Shown: positions 13,401 to 28,398 of the stretch, piece by piece
How positions within the stretch are numbered: the first letter of the stretch is position 1
How the letters are laid out: each line of letters opens with the position of its first letter
From: Centroberyx gerrardi
Taxonomy: Eukaryota > Chordata > Actinopteri > Beryciformes > Berycidae
NCBI RefSeq assembly: GCF_048128805.1
Contig: NC_135998.1
Span: 14,224,656-14,288,655, forward strand
Direction of reading: 5' to 3'
DNA length: 64,000 nucleotides
The notes under the pieces: model-generated
The model's database searches: none
What the model was told of the DNA's origin: nothing
Seen by the model: the letters and a program-made list of their open reading frames with translations, nothing else
Program-made: the position numbers and the translations under genes

Positions 13401-16400
13401 TGGAGTGGAGAAGTGACACCCTCAACATTAAAGGGCAACTTCATCCCAAAGCAATCGCTTGGTAAAGGTTGAAAGGTTAAGGATTAGAACAGTGGACAGT
13501 AGATCTCTGATCAGTCTTACTACTGAGTGTATTTTACTCATTAGTGCTGGCAGGAGGTTTCCTCCTCTCAAACATCCACAGGAAGCCACGGGACTTAGGA
13601 GTAGACTTGGGGTCCAGGGGACTAGAAGGGCTTCAGAGGGCCAATCAAGGATGAAAAGATTTGAATTTCTTTTTCTCTTTCCCTTTTGCATTTCTTCCTC
13701 TACACCTTTCTCCATTCCTATCTCTCTCATTCATCCACATACATATACCAGTGTCATTTTCCTTTCCTTCGTCTGTTGCATGTGAATAGTTTGTCTTTCA
13801 TCTCACACTACATGCATGTGTAATATGAATACATGATGTCATTCATATTATGTCCGTACCTGTACTACAGCATCATCACCCTTGTAGGTCAGAATTATTA
13901 TACTATTTCATCCATCATTCTTTCCATACATCCATATCATATCACATTCCCCTCTCCTGTATCTTCTGTCTCTACTTACTATTAAATCCTCCTAAGAAAA
14001 AAACAAAAACATTCTATCTTCTTGTGACCAGCAGCTATTATAAGTCACTCTGTAAGTCGGTTCCAAAAATGTCCATAAACTCTCCCAAAAATGAAAAGGG
14101 TGCCAGGGTGCATCACTTTGAGTTTTGGTTGGGAAAGTATAAGTTTACTAAGCCAGAGAGCCCAGGTTCTAATCCTGAGTGAGTCAATTTACCACTACTA
14201 TTTTGTCTTGCATGCTGGCTTCACCAAGAGCCAAGCAGGTCGCACTTTATCACAAATCGAGGGCTTGGAGCCAAAGGGGCGTAAGTGCGTTATAGTAGAT
14301 TTTACAGGAGAGCCAAAACAAATTTTGATCAAACTTGGATCAGCTGCCGTTACCACATACTAAGCACAATATTTTAACTTTTTGTGTTATCAGATTGAGC
14401 ATTACTATAAAAACAATACTGCTATAGTTTAAGTTGAATTATATTTGTTAACTTTTTTAAAAATGGCAAAAGAGTGAAATACGCCTTTTTGGCACAAACA
14501 TTGTCCCAATACAGCCATGCATAATATGAGCGTATGTAAGTAAACAATTGTAAAACACATTCATTTTAATACAGATCTAGCAATTACACTTCAATCAACA
14601 CTGAAATATAAAACAAGATCAGAATGAATATCTTTATCTTGAAGTAATGCTCAGCAACTTTCACCAAGGCCTTTAAAATTGTAGGCTACATGGAACATAT
14701 CAAATTGATTGATACATTTTTTCTGTTAAAAACTTTTAATAAACCTTTTTAATAAACCTCTATGGACATAAGAAACTACTTTTGATTCTAAACTACTACT
14801 TTTTTTTTCTTTTGCTAGTATAATACATTTTTGTATGTGTCCCAGGACACATCACCTGTTGATGACCTGTAAAACTCCTCATAACACTGAGGGAGAACTT
14901 CAGCTACCAGCAGTCTTACTACCAGAGCTCATCTTGACCAGTTCACACTCCTAACATTATAAAATAACATTTTGAATCTATAGCCCTAAGTATTTCATGG
15001 GAATATTAACATATTTACATTCATCTAATATTGACCTAGAATATTAATTAGGATATGAATAGGATACTAAAAATGATGTGATCATGCTGCCATGCTAGCA
15101 TTACTTACGTCAGCATGCATTTTGAGTTGACCTAAGTACTGTTAGAATCCTCTACCCACAATGCTTGTTCAGTGTCAAAAGTGGGGTTTTGCTTGGTGTC
15201 AAAAGGGCGTAAGTGCAGTTACGCCCTTTTGGCAGCAAACAAAACCCTACTTTTACTGTTACGGCTTTCAGTTTTTGTTTAATTAAAACTTATGGGTCAT
15301 AATTTCAGTTGTGTCCTTTTGGCACTGAAAAGATCTCACTGAGACCTTTCAATTGATATATAATACTCATATTCGCCCAAAATCGCCCCTTTGGCTCCAA
15401 GCTTGTTTCTTAAGGTCTCTAGCTCTTAGCACTTCACTATCATACAGGATTATTCTAGGGACACAGGAATATTTGTTACATCTGTTGTCAGGCTGCTGTG
15501 GCTTTGACCCACACACGCATTAGTATTCTGTGCTGGTACTTTTGGTGATCTAGGAGTTTAAAGTCCCCATGAGATGAACTCCCATTACTTTTACTTCCTG
15601 GAAAACAGTGTATCTTTAATGGTGACCTCATGCTGCACCAGTAGGCATAAATATAAATTCCAACCAATAAAACCGTCAGATTTTTGAACAATCCCGCCCC
15701 TCGGCACCCCTCCCATCAAATCAAACTGCCTTTCTCTCCCAGATATTCCATTGGTTTAGACTTTTGAACGATCCCTCACTGCATTATGTCAAGTAAAGAT
15801 GCCACTTCATGGGGTCTTTAAGCTTATTCTAATGATGGACTCATTTTAAGTCACTCTGGAAGAGAGCATCCGCTAAATGACTATGTACTGTAAATCCATC
15901 CATCCATTCATTGTAAATGTAAATCCATCCTGTTCTCTATTCATTCACACATCCGTTCTCACCTGACATCCAGGCTTGGATCAACGACATCATCATAGAT
16001 CTCTCCGTCCTCATCGGGCGGCGGGGGCAGAACCACTACAGAACAACAACACAGAGGAAACTACAGCTACAACAGCTACAGATACAACACGCTGCCAAAT
16101 TACAGTTAGAACACATGATTGGCGATATTGTTCATCTCAGTAAAACTCTTTGGGTTGAAGTGAATGTAAAGAATGTTTACTTAGAAAGTCACTTCAAAGT
16201 TAAAACTATCATTGTATTAGGTTTTGAAGCATACCTCCCGGTCCTTTGATCCCACTGTAGAGAGAAGAATTTGTGATATAAGTGTTAAAGTCTGCTTCAT
16301 TTAGTAACAGTCCAGGTTATCTGTATTCTTAGAAACAAAATGAAATCAAGGCAGATTCTCTTTCATTGTAAGAAAATATTGTTTCATATTCCTCGTACCT

Positions 16401-18593
16401 GTTAAAGTTGTCTTGAGAGGCCGAATCTATGTCATCGTAGATGTCGGGTTCATAGTCCTGCTGGGTGGGAAGAGAAGCTCCCTGATTCTTCAAACTCTCG
16501 ATGTCGATGTCCACGGAAGTAGTCTTCACATAGCCAACTGCGACACACACAGTCACACACCAACATACACACGTTACCATTCACATGCATGCAGGGGTTA
16601 TTGTTTTCTTGTCAAACAAAAAAATCATGTATTGCTTATAATTGAGTCCCGGGTTTGCAGCTCAGCCAGAAAGTAACAACAGGACAAAGCAGATGAGGAA
16701 GGAATGAATGGAGGAGGGAAAGGGGGAGATGGAAGAAACTGATAAAGGAAAAGAGAATGGTTGATGAGAGAGGAGGAAAAAGATGAGACGATGCAGCAAG
16801 TTCATTCAGTGTTATAATAGGCGAAGGATAAACAACTGGGTTGAGGAATAGGAAGTGTAATTACCAGCTATATCCAATATTTGCAGGTAGGATGGAAAGG
16901 ACAGTGAGGAAGAAAAAAGGGAGATTACAGTAAAGATGTTGAGGTAAGACAAAGAGAAGTGGGGAGAAACTGATGAATAAGAGAGCAGGGAGTGATGAGG
17001 GACCAAGGTGAGAACTTACAGGATCCGTCCTGTGTCCGTCCCAACCATTTACCCTCTGGGTTGCCCTGGACTCGGAGGATGTCCACCCAGTCTCCCTGCT
17101 TCAGAGCCACGTCTGTCTTAGTGCTTCGGCTGTCCACACGAGCCTTCACTTTGTGGAGCACCTGCAGGGGGCCGACCAACTAACACACACACACACACAC
17201 ACACACAGACAAACGTACACAAAAACACACACACAGTGAAGAAAATACATGTAGTTATCAAATTAAATGTATTTGCTTAAGTGACTTAACAAAACAGGTT
17301 TGTCACAAAGTCCTTTACAGAGCAACAAAGGACAAAAATACAACTAAAAACACGAAGACAAACGCACACATGTGCAAAGTGAAGATGGATATGAAAGAGC
17401 TCAGGAAACAGAAATTAGTTATATGTGTTTTCAGGGCCTCAGAACAAGTTTAGCTAACAGTTGCAGTCTTGTTCACTCACTTTGAATTTCTTTCTGGCAT
17501 CTTGTTCTTTCTTCTCTCGTTCCTTCTGTTCCTTCCTCTCAGCTTCCAGTCGTTTTTTCTCTTCCTTCTCCTCTTTCTCTCTCTTCTTTTCTTGTTCCTT
17601 CATGTCGGCCGCTTCCCTTTAGAGGGAGGGAGAGCATGAGACAGTGAGCAATACAGAGAGTGAGTGTGTGTGTGAAAGATTGATAGAAAACAGTGATAGA
17701 TAAACACATGGACTTGCAAGATACAACTTGCTAGCAAGACAACAGTTACAAACCATTTTACAGTGTGTTGACAGTGGAAACTGTCTAAATACTGTCCAAA
17801 TATCTAAATGTCCACATGGCTAATATCTTAATACGCTATAAAAATACAAAATGGATGCTTGGATTTGGTTCTCTAATGATCTAAAAATATAGGGTTTTGA
17901 GAGAAATCTATATGTGTGTACCCTGCCAGCCTACTATTTCCAATTTTTTTCTGCTTCTTTCATTTTCATCTATAGAGAGAAAGTGTAAGAGAGTGAGAAT
18001 CAGTGAATTATTGTAATGCTGAAAAACAACCACCAGGGAGCGGTGTTGGTGAAGGTAAGGTCGCTGGTGGGAACAGCTGAATAGAGATTAAACCAATGCA
18101 GAAATAAATCGTTGACTCCACAGCATGCCTTAAACAATTGCTTACAATGTAAGTGTCAGTGAAGGACATACTGTAGAGACTAAGTTAGACTAAGTTAGTG
18201 TATAGCAGGTTTCCTCTTTTCAGCGTTGGACTCAAATAGAGACTAAGCCTCGGACCAGGCTCATTAAATAAGCATATTACTACTTTATCCATAAACAGGC
18301 AAATTATTCTGAATCCAAACCACACTTAAAGACAACTTAGTTCCAGTGTTTTGGAGCAGGTGTAGCATGGAAGGTAAAGCTAAAAGGTTTAGGTGGTATT
18401 GGTGGAAACAGCTCCTTCTCTCACCATCGTTCATCAAGATCCTCATACATTTCACCGTCACTGTCAGGCTCTTCCTGGATTAGTGAAGACATTAATAAAA
18501 ACATCAGTAAAAACTGGAATTAGTTTCATATGTAATAATGAACATTGTGTATATACTGTATGATGTAATTTTCATATATTCTTTTCTTCATTT

Positions 18594-18631
<38 letters not shown>

Positions 18632-19000
18632 TTTACTGCTATTACTGGATTACTGGTGCTACTTTCCACACCAATTTAATGTGGTAATCCAAACTTTTTT
18701 CATACTCTTATCCAGGTACATCAATACTTACAGTAATATGTTCTGGTGTGGAATTGTCAATTGAGTATGCTTACAATACCCACATTTGCTTGATTCTTAT
18801 TTATATTTATATTCTATTTTTCATGGCTGTATGTTTTTACTATATCCTGCTGCAATGACCTAGTTTCATCATTGCAATCATTAAACCTTAATCTTATCAA
18901 ACTAAAGATTATCTTGACAGAACACACTGAAATTACAGATATTTAGAAATATCCATCCAAATCGTGTCTGTGTGAGTGCAGATGCACACTTATATGTGTT

Positions 19001-19074
<74 letters not shown>

Positions 19075-19602
19075 CAAGTGCCTGCATGCAAATCTGTATT
19101 TATGTGTGTAATTTAACAAGTCTCACCTTTGCCCTCTGACTCGGATGACCTGGAGAAGAGGGACACTGAATCATCATTACAAAAGAATCTGACTCATGTG
19201 AAATACTCATCCATCTGACTCACTTCACTGCCTAGGCATTTTATCCGCCTATTTTTCTGCATTATGTAAAACAAAAATAGGCCATTCAGTGGGCAGTGAA
19301 AGCTTACATAATGGACAGTATTCAAAACAAGACCTTAACTTAAACTCCTGAAGTACTGACAAAAAACGACATTTTAAGCAAAAAAGAGAGAGAAAGAGAG
19401 GGAAAAAGAGAGAGAGAGAGGCTGTTCCGTGTCCTGTCTGAACAAGCCCTAAGTCAAACGTTTGCGTCAACCAATATATACAAAGCAAAGGACGTTCAAA
19501 TAACCAACCCAAAGTAAAAAGTCATTTTAGCTTCATTTGGTATCAGTGACCAAAGCAGACTACTGGCCCAGCCATAATCTACTGAGTAATGTGCTTTCTT
19601 CC

Positions 19603-19634
<32 letters not shown>

Positions 19635-19960
19635 CATCTAATATGTAAATAGGGTACACAGTTCTGCATTACACCTCTGTCTTCCTGTGATGGTAAAAAG
19701 CTGAAAACAGCCATTGCCTTGCTGCACGATAACCATAACAACCTTTATAAGCCCCATTACATTTTTAGGATAGGAAGAGTGTTACAGTACCTGTGGAGGG
19801 TGGCAGCGGGGGCGGAGGGCTGTTCATCAAGCCAACATCATCATAGTTCTCATCTGGGTCTGGTTGGATTCTGAAAAACACAGCCAGGAAACAAACAAAT
19901 TTGTACAGAATGTGTTTGCATATAAGGAGGAACACATTTGTCTACAAAATACGTATTCTG

Positions 19961-19993
<33 letters not shown>

Positions 19994-20204
19994 CACTCAC
20001 ATGGCCCCCGGGTGTCGCGGGGGTAGACTAGGAGCTGGAGGGTTAGAGGGTGGGGTTGGGGTCACGTGGTTGCTATGGTTACTGGGGTGAGAGGCCAGGG
20101 GAGTTGGGACGATGGCCTTCTTCAAGGTGCCAGGACCTTGAACACAACAAACACATGGCATGAGAGTAGAGAAGTTAAGGTGTCTGTGCCCCTGTATGAG
20201 TGTC

Positions 20205-20276
<72 letters not shown>

Positions 20277-23200
20277 ATATGTCTGTGTGTGTGTGTATTC
20301 ATTTTCTATGTCTAAAATAACATAAGACACAAAACGAAGACACTGTATCCGTGGTGTGTGGAGCTTGAGAGAAACCCCAGTTGAAGGCATTACAGACCTT
20401 CCAAATAATTATGTAAAGCAGGTTTTGAATAGCTGAGTGATCAATTATTTTTCATATTGGGCCCCAATTTTCCAATATTTGCCAGCTTTTTAGGGTGACT
20501 GTCAGCCAACAGTCAGCCCTCACCTCCCTCAAACTGAAACTAAACTCAGATCAGATGTGTGTCTAAAAACAGAGCCTCTCACTAGAAACTATCCCTGTTT
20601 GGTGGAACTTACTTCCCCATGTGGTGAAACAAACTCAGCTGTCAGAGGGTACAGTGAGGGGGGAGAAACTGGACAGGGAACTTGGCCGGGGGAATTAGAG
20701 GAACCAAGTATGTTTCTGTGACTTTGGTTTTTCATCTGATCCTAATTACAGCAGCATCTGTAACTTGGACTAATTTTGTACAGAATGCGGCCTATCGAGA
20801 CCACAGCATGCAAATCCATGCAGATACTGGTATTTTACAGGTATTTTGAATGATTCTGTCTGGATTCATAGTGGTATTGTGTGCATGTGTGTGTGCATGT
20901 GTGTGTGTGTGTGTGTGTATTTGTGAAATCATACCATGGTGGGGTTGTCACCGACTAAGTAGCTATCATGTACGCACCATGAAGAAGTCTGATTACAGTA
21001 AGTGAGAAAAAAACGTGTAGATTCCCATTAAATCCACGTATACAATTGGTAAAACAAATAGGGCTACAAATTTCCGCCACCATCACTGAAACCACGGTAA
21101 CTTGTGAAGCAACCCGTTTTCACACTTCTCACATGTCTTCAGAGAAGCCGTTCTGTATAGCGCAGATAGTGATAATAAAGGAAATACATTTGAAACAACA
21201 AAATAAGAGGAACCCCTTTCCCAGCTTGTCACGAGCATTAACTGTTTACAACACTATATATCATTTCTACTTCACGACAGTGGAGGCTGACTGAGTTTGG
21301 AAAGATTGTAGGAACAAATATACTGACACCTTTACAGTTGTGTATTCATTATATTTGGTGGGGCTCTCTGATCAAGAGTAGGGGGCCAAAGATGTACCAA
21401 ACTTTAATCGAATGCCTGGAGATCAAACTTTGTAAATACAGTGTGTGTCCAGATGTAGCTGAGTGGTTCCTGCCTGTGGAGACACATGTGTGTCCCTGCT
21501 GGTCTACGATCAAACCCCGCCAGATTTTTCTCTCCTGTAACTTCCCTACCCTGCATGCCTCCTCCTCTCTGCTTTCCAACTGTCTGAAATCCTGAAAGTG
21601 TGTTGACAGTTGTTCAACACATTGCCCTATTTGTGCTTATGCTTATACTTAAATACTTACAGTATACTGAAAAGCAGTTATACGGTTATTGAATTTTTTT
21701 GTTTCAATTCATTAAATGATTCCCATTACCTCCCTAATCATGGCTCAATGGTTTCATTTTGAACTCTACACTTTTGGGATTATCCATCGGGTTTTTTGTC
21801 TAACATTCCAGATGTCACAGGCCCACAAAGAGTAAGGGGTTTTGGTCAGAGTAGGTGAAAATAGGCAAGTAAATGAGCAAAGGGCCACCTTGTCTATATT
21901 GTGCAGAGAAGTTTATCTTTCTACTGAAGCAAAATATGCTTTCTGGAGTTTAATAAGGGCACTGAAATTGTGATCAAAAATACATTTAGGCTTAGGAATT
22001 CTGTGGGCCATTGATTGATCAAACATATTTTGGTGGTGCCCATGGCCAGCCCAGGCAGATCTATACAGGCAATGTCGTGATGTATTGCACCGGCATGACT
22101 AACAAAGTGATAATGGATTTGAGGGGGGCCTAGTATCAATACTGATATTCACTGTCTCACTGGATTTGAGGTTAGATCTTCTCACAAGCAGTACTTTGAA
22201 TTACTTTAGGAGCGGAGGGTGAAGTCTAGGCAGGAGTTTTTAAAATAATCTTGTCGTTTCCACTGTGACACTGCCAATCCATTTGAACAAAAACAGATAA
22301 TCTGTTCAAAATAATAATTTTCATTATTACTGTATTATGCCAGTAATTTGACAAACAACTCACCGTCATCAGAGGCCTCGGCACCTCGTCTGAAACCCTC
22401 CAGGCTGACTCTGGGGGGTCGGTTGGGCTTGGCTGGGGCAGGGCCCAAGGCCAAACTGTTGGGGAGGGGGTTGCGCTTTGGGCCTGAAGTGGCATCCCCA
22501 CTAATGCTGTTGGTCTGAGCAGAGGGGCCTGGTGGCCTCCTCACAAAGCTAGGTTTCTTACTGGCTGGAGGCTTGAGCGGAGGGGTGGAGTTACTAGCAC
22601 TGAGGGGCAGTTTGTTGGCCCCCTCTCCTTTCGAGTCACCATCTGATTGGTCAGTCTTGTCCCTGTCCTTGTTGAAGACATTCTGAGCAGTCCTGAAGTT
22701 GGACTGTTTAACGGCAGAGTTTGCTGTGTGTAAAGGTTTGTTTGCAGAATCCATGTTAGCTCCTTTCCGTTCTTCATTCTGCCCCCGTAACTTTGCAACA
22801 GCGCTGCTTGGTTTTTGTTGTATTTTAGGTGGTGTGGAGCTAGAAATGGATGGTGCACCCCCACTGTCGTCCTTCACCCAGCTGGGCTTGGAGTTGGAGG
22901 CGACCCCTGGAGATGGTTTAGGAAAGGCAGGCTTGGAGTCAGGCAGGGTAGAGCTGAGGGACGGCTTGTGGAGGGGAGGTTTATGTATCGGGCTTTTAGT
23001 CTCAGCATCCTGTGAAAGAGCTGGTTTGAACGGTAACTGCTGCTTATTAGCAATCAAAGGTTTGCTGTTGCCAGTGGTGTCTTCCTGGGTGTTTTCAAAC
23101 CTGCTAGCCAGGGCTTTTGTTTTGGGCAACTCTCGTACCTCTGGAGCACTTTTGGTGGAGATGGTACTTTTCAGGAAAGCGGGTTTTGGGGGAATAGAGA

Positions 23201-26200
23201 TAGCGCTTCCTGAGAGGCTCTCCAAGACAGGCTTCTTTGTGTGCAGGGGTGGGCCGGAGGATAAGGTGGGGTGCAGGGCTGGTTTGGTGCGTACTGCAGG
23301 GGGAGAATCCTCCTCAGTGCCATTCGTCCCGCCAGTTTGGAAGCGAGCCATGATGGCCTTTACATCCGCTTTGTTGTCCTGGAAGGAATGAGAGAGGACC
23401 AGAATCAGAATCAGAATAAGAATCAGAATAAGAATCAGAATAAGAATCAGAATCAGAATCAGAATCAGAATCAGAATCAGAATTTAGAATATAGAATATA
23501 GAATATAGAAAACTGAGTCAAAATCTGAATCTGTGCATAACTACGAATTGATTCTGAAACAAAATTTAACATAAAATAAGAATATGATTAGGATGTGTTA
23601 TTAGTGTCAGAATCAGAAATGACTTCTATATACAGGAATCCAAAAACAGATAGAAAATGTTGCCAAAAGCAAAAGTGGAATAAAAATAAATAACAACAAC
23701 AAGAATCACAGTTCATAAGATTGACAGAGATGTCTTCTATCTTTGTAGACAGGTTCAATTATAAGCAACTGATTTCCAGATCAGAGATTTGACAAAAAAA
23801 TCTCTGATCTGGAGCCTCTTAAAAATTTATTCATTTCTATGATTACCTAATTCCCAAAGGGAATTTCTAGTGAAAACAGAGAAAGAAATTGCAGAGGTTT
23901 TTAGAGAGTTGAATCAACTGTATACTATCCCTGTGTTCTCATGCTGATAAGTACTAATATACAGTACTAATATTTACCCTCTATCACCTTCACTAAACAA
24001 ACAAGCAAAAACCACTGTATCGATATAATGGATTACTCATTACATTATGGTTATGGTGACCATTAATTCACCTGGCGAGAGAACCTGGTTGTGCGATTAC
24101 TCAATAACAGCGTTGATGTAAATAGGAAATTTGTACAATGCATGGTGGACACCCCAAACAAACTGATGAAGCACAACAGAGGTCAAAATGTTGCTACAAA
24201 CACTAGAGAGCAATGAGAGCATCATTCCAGTGTGCAGGCATTTTCTTTCCCTTTTTTTATCAAAATAAAAGCCCTTTCGTCTGACATGCTAAGTCTTATT
24301 TGGACAACGTAGCCTACTTAGATGAGAACCGGTACCACATTCCTGTATTTAGTAACCTCACATTTGGTCTATCTGCTTTAATAAGCAGGGATTTTTGGAA
24401 TTAACAACATAAATAAATAGCAAATGTTATATTTGAAAAGAAAAACAAATTTAGATTCTGTGTCCTTACAAGGGGAAAATATAAAACCCTAACCCTACCA
24501 CAGAGTGACAAAGAGTTCCCTAATTCCCCTGCAAGGAAATATGGGTATTACAGCATTTATAATTATCACAACATAAGTTCAAATGGCTGTATTTTCTTCA
24601 AATCTCAACATATCAACATGTGACTTGTTAGATCTCTTTAAAATTATGTTTCTGACCAACCTGTTGAATTTTAAGTGGATTGATCATTATGTCATGATTT
24701 CACAGTCGGTTTAACTTTTTGTGCAAATAAAAAAAAATTGATAGATTAATAACTTGGCCATTTTTGGACAGATCCATTAGATTTTCGCAAATTAAGTAGG
24801 CTTACCCAATAACTGTTATTGCCATGTTTTGTGTCATTCTGACCTGCGGCTCATGAGACGAAGACGAAAAATCATCACCATGTCCAGATAGATATCGGTG
24901 CCAAGTCACATCTCAACTATTAATTGTGCAGCAGGACTGAGCCTAGGGCTTATGATAGCCCCCCCATGGGCCAATCAGTACCATTCTTTTTGTCCTGGTT
25001 ATGCGTCACCAAGAAGAAAGTTACCAATCTGCGAGTTATTGGACTGCATAAATGAATAAATAAATGAATAAATAAATAAATAATAGGAATCTCTGGAAAC
25101 AAAATAGGTTTCCATCACCTAAAACTTGTCACTTTAATGGAAATTCTAATATAATATTCAATAATAATGTACTGTAGATAAACTTTAATGTCAGAACGCT
25201 TACAGGTGACTCTTTTACTGCAACCATAAACTAATTAGTTCAGTAAGGAACTCTCTCATCAGACAGTAAAACCATTATGTACAAATGGTTATCAGTTGTA
25301 TTTGGCCCCAGCACGTTAAAGATTTGAGCGTAGTCAAACCCCCCTCAGGACTATAGAGAACAGAGCAGAGAAAGCAGCATAACCAGCAACAGCAGCGTGT
25401 GGCAGGTAGGCGCCACAGAGAAGAATGATGGGTTGGCAGTTTAAATAGACCACCTTGTTGATCTGTCAAACATGATTGGTGTTTGTTTGGCTCAGCTGAT
25501 GTGGCGCACATGACTTGCCTGTCCTGCCTGAACTAACGCTTCATATAAGTTCCTTGTGAGCATTTGGAGGAAACAGGTAACATGAAGGGCCTTATTATTT
25601 TTCAGACCACCAGCTGACGTCAGTTGCATCCACCTGCTGGCTTATCAGCGTTATAAACGCATTTAGCATTTAGCATGTATTTCCCTCATGCAAATGCTCC
25701 ACCCTGAGTAAACAAGAGGTGTTTTTGTGGTGTTTATTGTAGTAGAGGAGTGGGACTAGTGCGCTATTTATATGAACAAGGAGAGAGAGAAAACTCATTG
25801 GTGCCTAGCTAATATCTAGCTGGCATATATACAGTACGCCTGTTTTGGAGTTTAATAAGCCTTTGCAGCAATAAGCCTTTTGCAGTTAAATGGCTTTACT
25901 ACCCTAAAACACTCTATACCGGTGATTTATATGACATGAGAGGGACTACTACCAGAAAGGGAAGCTGCCCCAGGCTCTGAGCACCCAGAGGTGTGCAGAA
26001 TGATCCAATATGGGGCAGTTTTTTCATAAGCCTCAAGTTGCATCCACAAGTTTTGGCAAGTTTTGTCCTGAGCTGTGTAAATGAGGGCCATATAGTAGAC
26101 TGACTAAGTTGCAGCAGCAGCCACACCCAGTTTAATGAGTCTGGTTTGAATGGAGTTAGAGACACTGCAGCAACCCCATAGCAGGAAGTAAAGATAAGAG

Positions 26201-28349
26201 CGAAAGCACACAGCCACTGCCGTTCCTACAACAGAGCAGTAAGCAAAGGAAAACTATACAGCATGGGAAAGTACACCAGTGAAGCTGAATGGCTGAACGT
26301 CAGGCCTGTGTTACACAGAAACTAGGATATCTATAGACAGAATCTTTTCAACACAGTAACACTTACACAACATGCACTTGCCAGTAAAGCATAAAAAAGG
26401 AACTATCTTAATGTAATTAGCATTATATCATAATGCTGCCACAACTGGATATTTGTGAGTGATGGACAAGTCAGTGTAATTTCAGAATAAGGTCAGAGGA
26501 AAGGGGGTATAATCTCAAGGCTTAATGGTGCCTATAGCATCTGATAGCTGTGGCATAATTTGGCCTGCTAAACCAGACTGTTGCTGAAACTCAGAGGAGA
26601 AGAAACAGCAAAGTTCCCTCATCATGCTTCTGTTTCTCAACCGCAGTAAACTAAAAAATTACCCAATAAGTTCTCCTCCAAACAGTTGCAACTGCTGCTT
26701 CTCCAAATAGTTGATTTATAGTTGTATTTTTTTGAAAACCTGATCATACTATCTAATTATGGAAATACTAACAAAACAATGAGTACTATGAGTTGTGATC
26801 TGTAAAATACTGTATCTATCTTGGTGTGAGGGTCAAAACAAATAAAACGAGCACTCTCACAGATTGTTGAGGTATTGTTTCTTGTTATTTAAACCTTAAC
26901 AAGTGAAACTAGTCAGAACTCAATAGAACCACTAAAGGCAGTGAGAAAAGAGACAGTGATTTGTCTTGATAAAATGTAATAGATAGTCAACCTACTAAGC
27001 TGTCCACCATCTATTTTCTTATTAGTGTTGATAGTATACGACCAGTGATGTAGCGGTAAATAAAATGATGGGCAAACTATAATCTCCAATCAGTAATCAT
27101 CAGGCAAACCACCACCAATATAAGCAAAAATCAACTATATTTTCTAAATTGCATATAAAAGGTGGGTAAACTGAGTTTAGGTAGGTTTACCCTGTATACA
27201 ACCCATTCTTTTTTGTTTTGTTTTGATTGACAAAGTTACCTTTATTTTGCATAAACAATTTGTGGAAAGTTTTGGGGAGCAGAGGGCACCACAGTTTTGC
27301 AGTGCTGGCTGCTGTTGGCTGCAGTGTTTTGTTCAGGGGCACAGGTGTCCTCATGGGAGAGTCACTGTCACCTCAAGTATCTTTAATAATCTGGATTTGA
27401 ACCAGTGGCCTTCCAGTTACTTGATGGACCTACAGTACTATTCACAAGGTGTGTAGTAATGTGGACGTATTGGTGCCAGCTATGAATCATACACAGGTCT
27501 TAGTTGACTATATTTAATGTGACATACTGTGTTCCTCAGTATGTGAAATATCTGCTGTGGCTGAATGGATGGATGCTAAAACTGTGCACTATTACTAATG
27601 TATATATTATTACAGTTGCAAAATGTGTTTGATCCAATCAAAATTTGTCTGTCTGACTGTAAATATAAGCAAAGCATGCGATGCAATTAAGCACATGTCC
27701 GATAACCTGCTGAGAAATGAAAGAGAAAATAATTGGATCTTTGGCTCAAACCAAAGAGGAACCATGATTTTTATTTCCACTGTGGTGAAAAAATGGAGGC
27801 CACAGTTGTCTTGCACAATCTAGCTGACACAACAACCAAAAAAACTGCCCCTACTGTGACTTCTCTAATACTTACACGCTAAGTGCAGAGAATGTGTTGA
27901 AGTATGTTTTGAATACCAACAGAGTTACTGACTTAATGTAATGGGCCTTAAACAGTGAGATAGCGCCTGTAAGTCAGTCCAGTGACCAAAGGACTGTTAG
28001 TGGCAGGAGCACAATAAAAATAGAATAGCTTTTCCTCTCTAGTCTCTAGTCTACAGTAACTTCCCCAAACATGTTGAGAAAAGCTACATATTGAAATGCC
28101 TATTTGTGATCTCTGAAATGACAAAATCATCTGCCGCTTAAACAAATGAATAACTAAGTAAATTAAGTTGTTGTTACAAAAGATATCCATGATTTAAAAA
28201 AAAAAGTCACAACCACTCTTGTAAAATGACTGATATACTGTATACGTATATATGTTTAGTGTTTTGGAATGAAAACTTTCAAATGAGCCGAATCACAATG
28301 AGTGATTCGGCCATTCCACTGCATGAACAGACAGAAAGATAAATAGAAA

Positions 28350-28398
<49 letters not shown>

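Noticed and set aside
13428..13785. 100- and 108-codon frames on opposite strands
   Set aside because: They lie within a fyb1 intron, no family is recognised, and the composition changes along the frame.
14263..15402. CRISPR-like or phage-type repeat array
   Set aside because: The motif copies occur in both orientations at irregular distances inside a TIR-bounded eukaryotic element, not as regular direct repeats with spacers.
22699..23391. 230-codon plus-strand frame
   Set aside because: It is the antisense shadow of the large fyb1 exon 22364-23378, whose minus-strand translation matches the FYB1 family.
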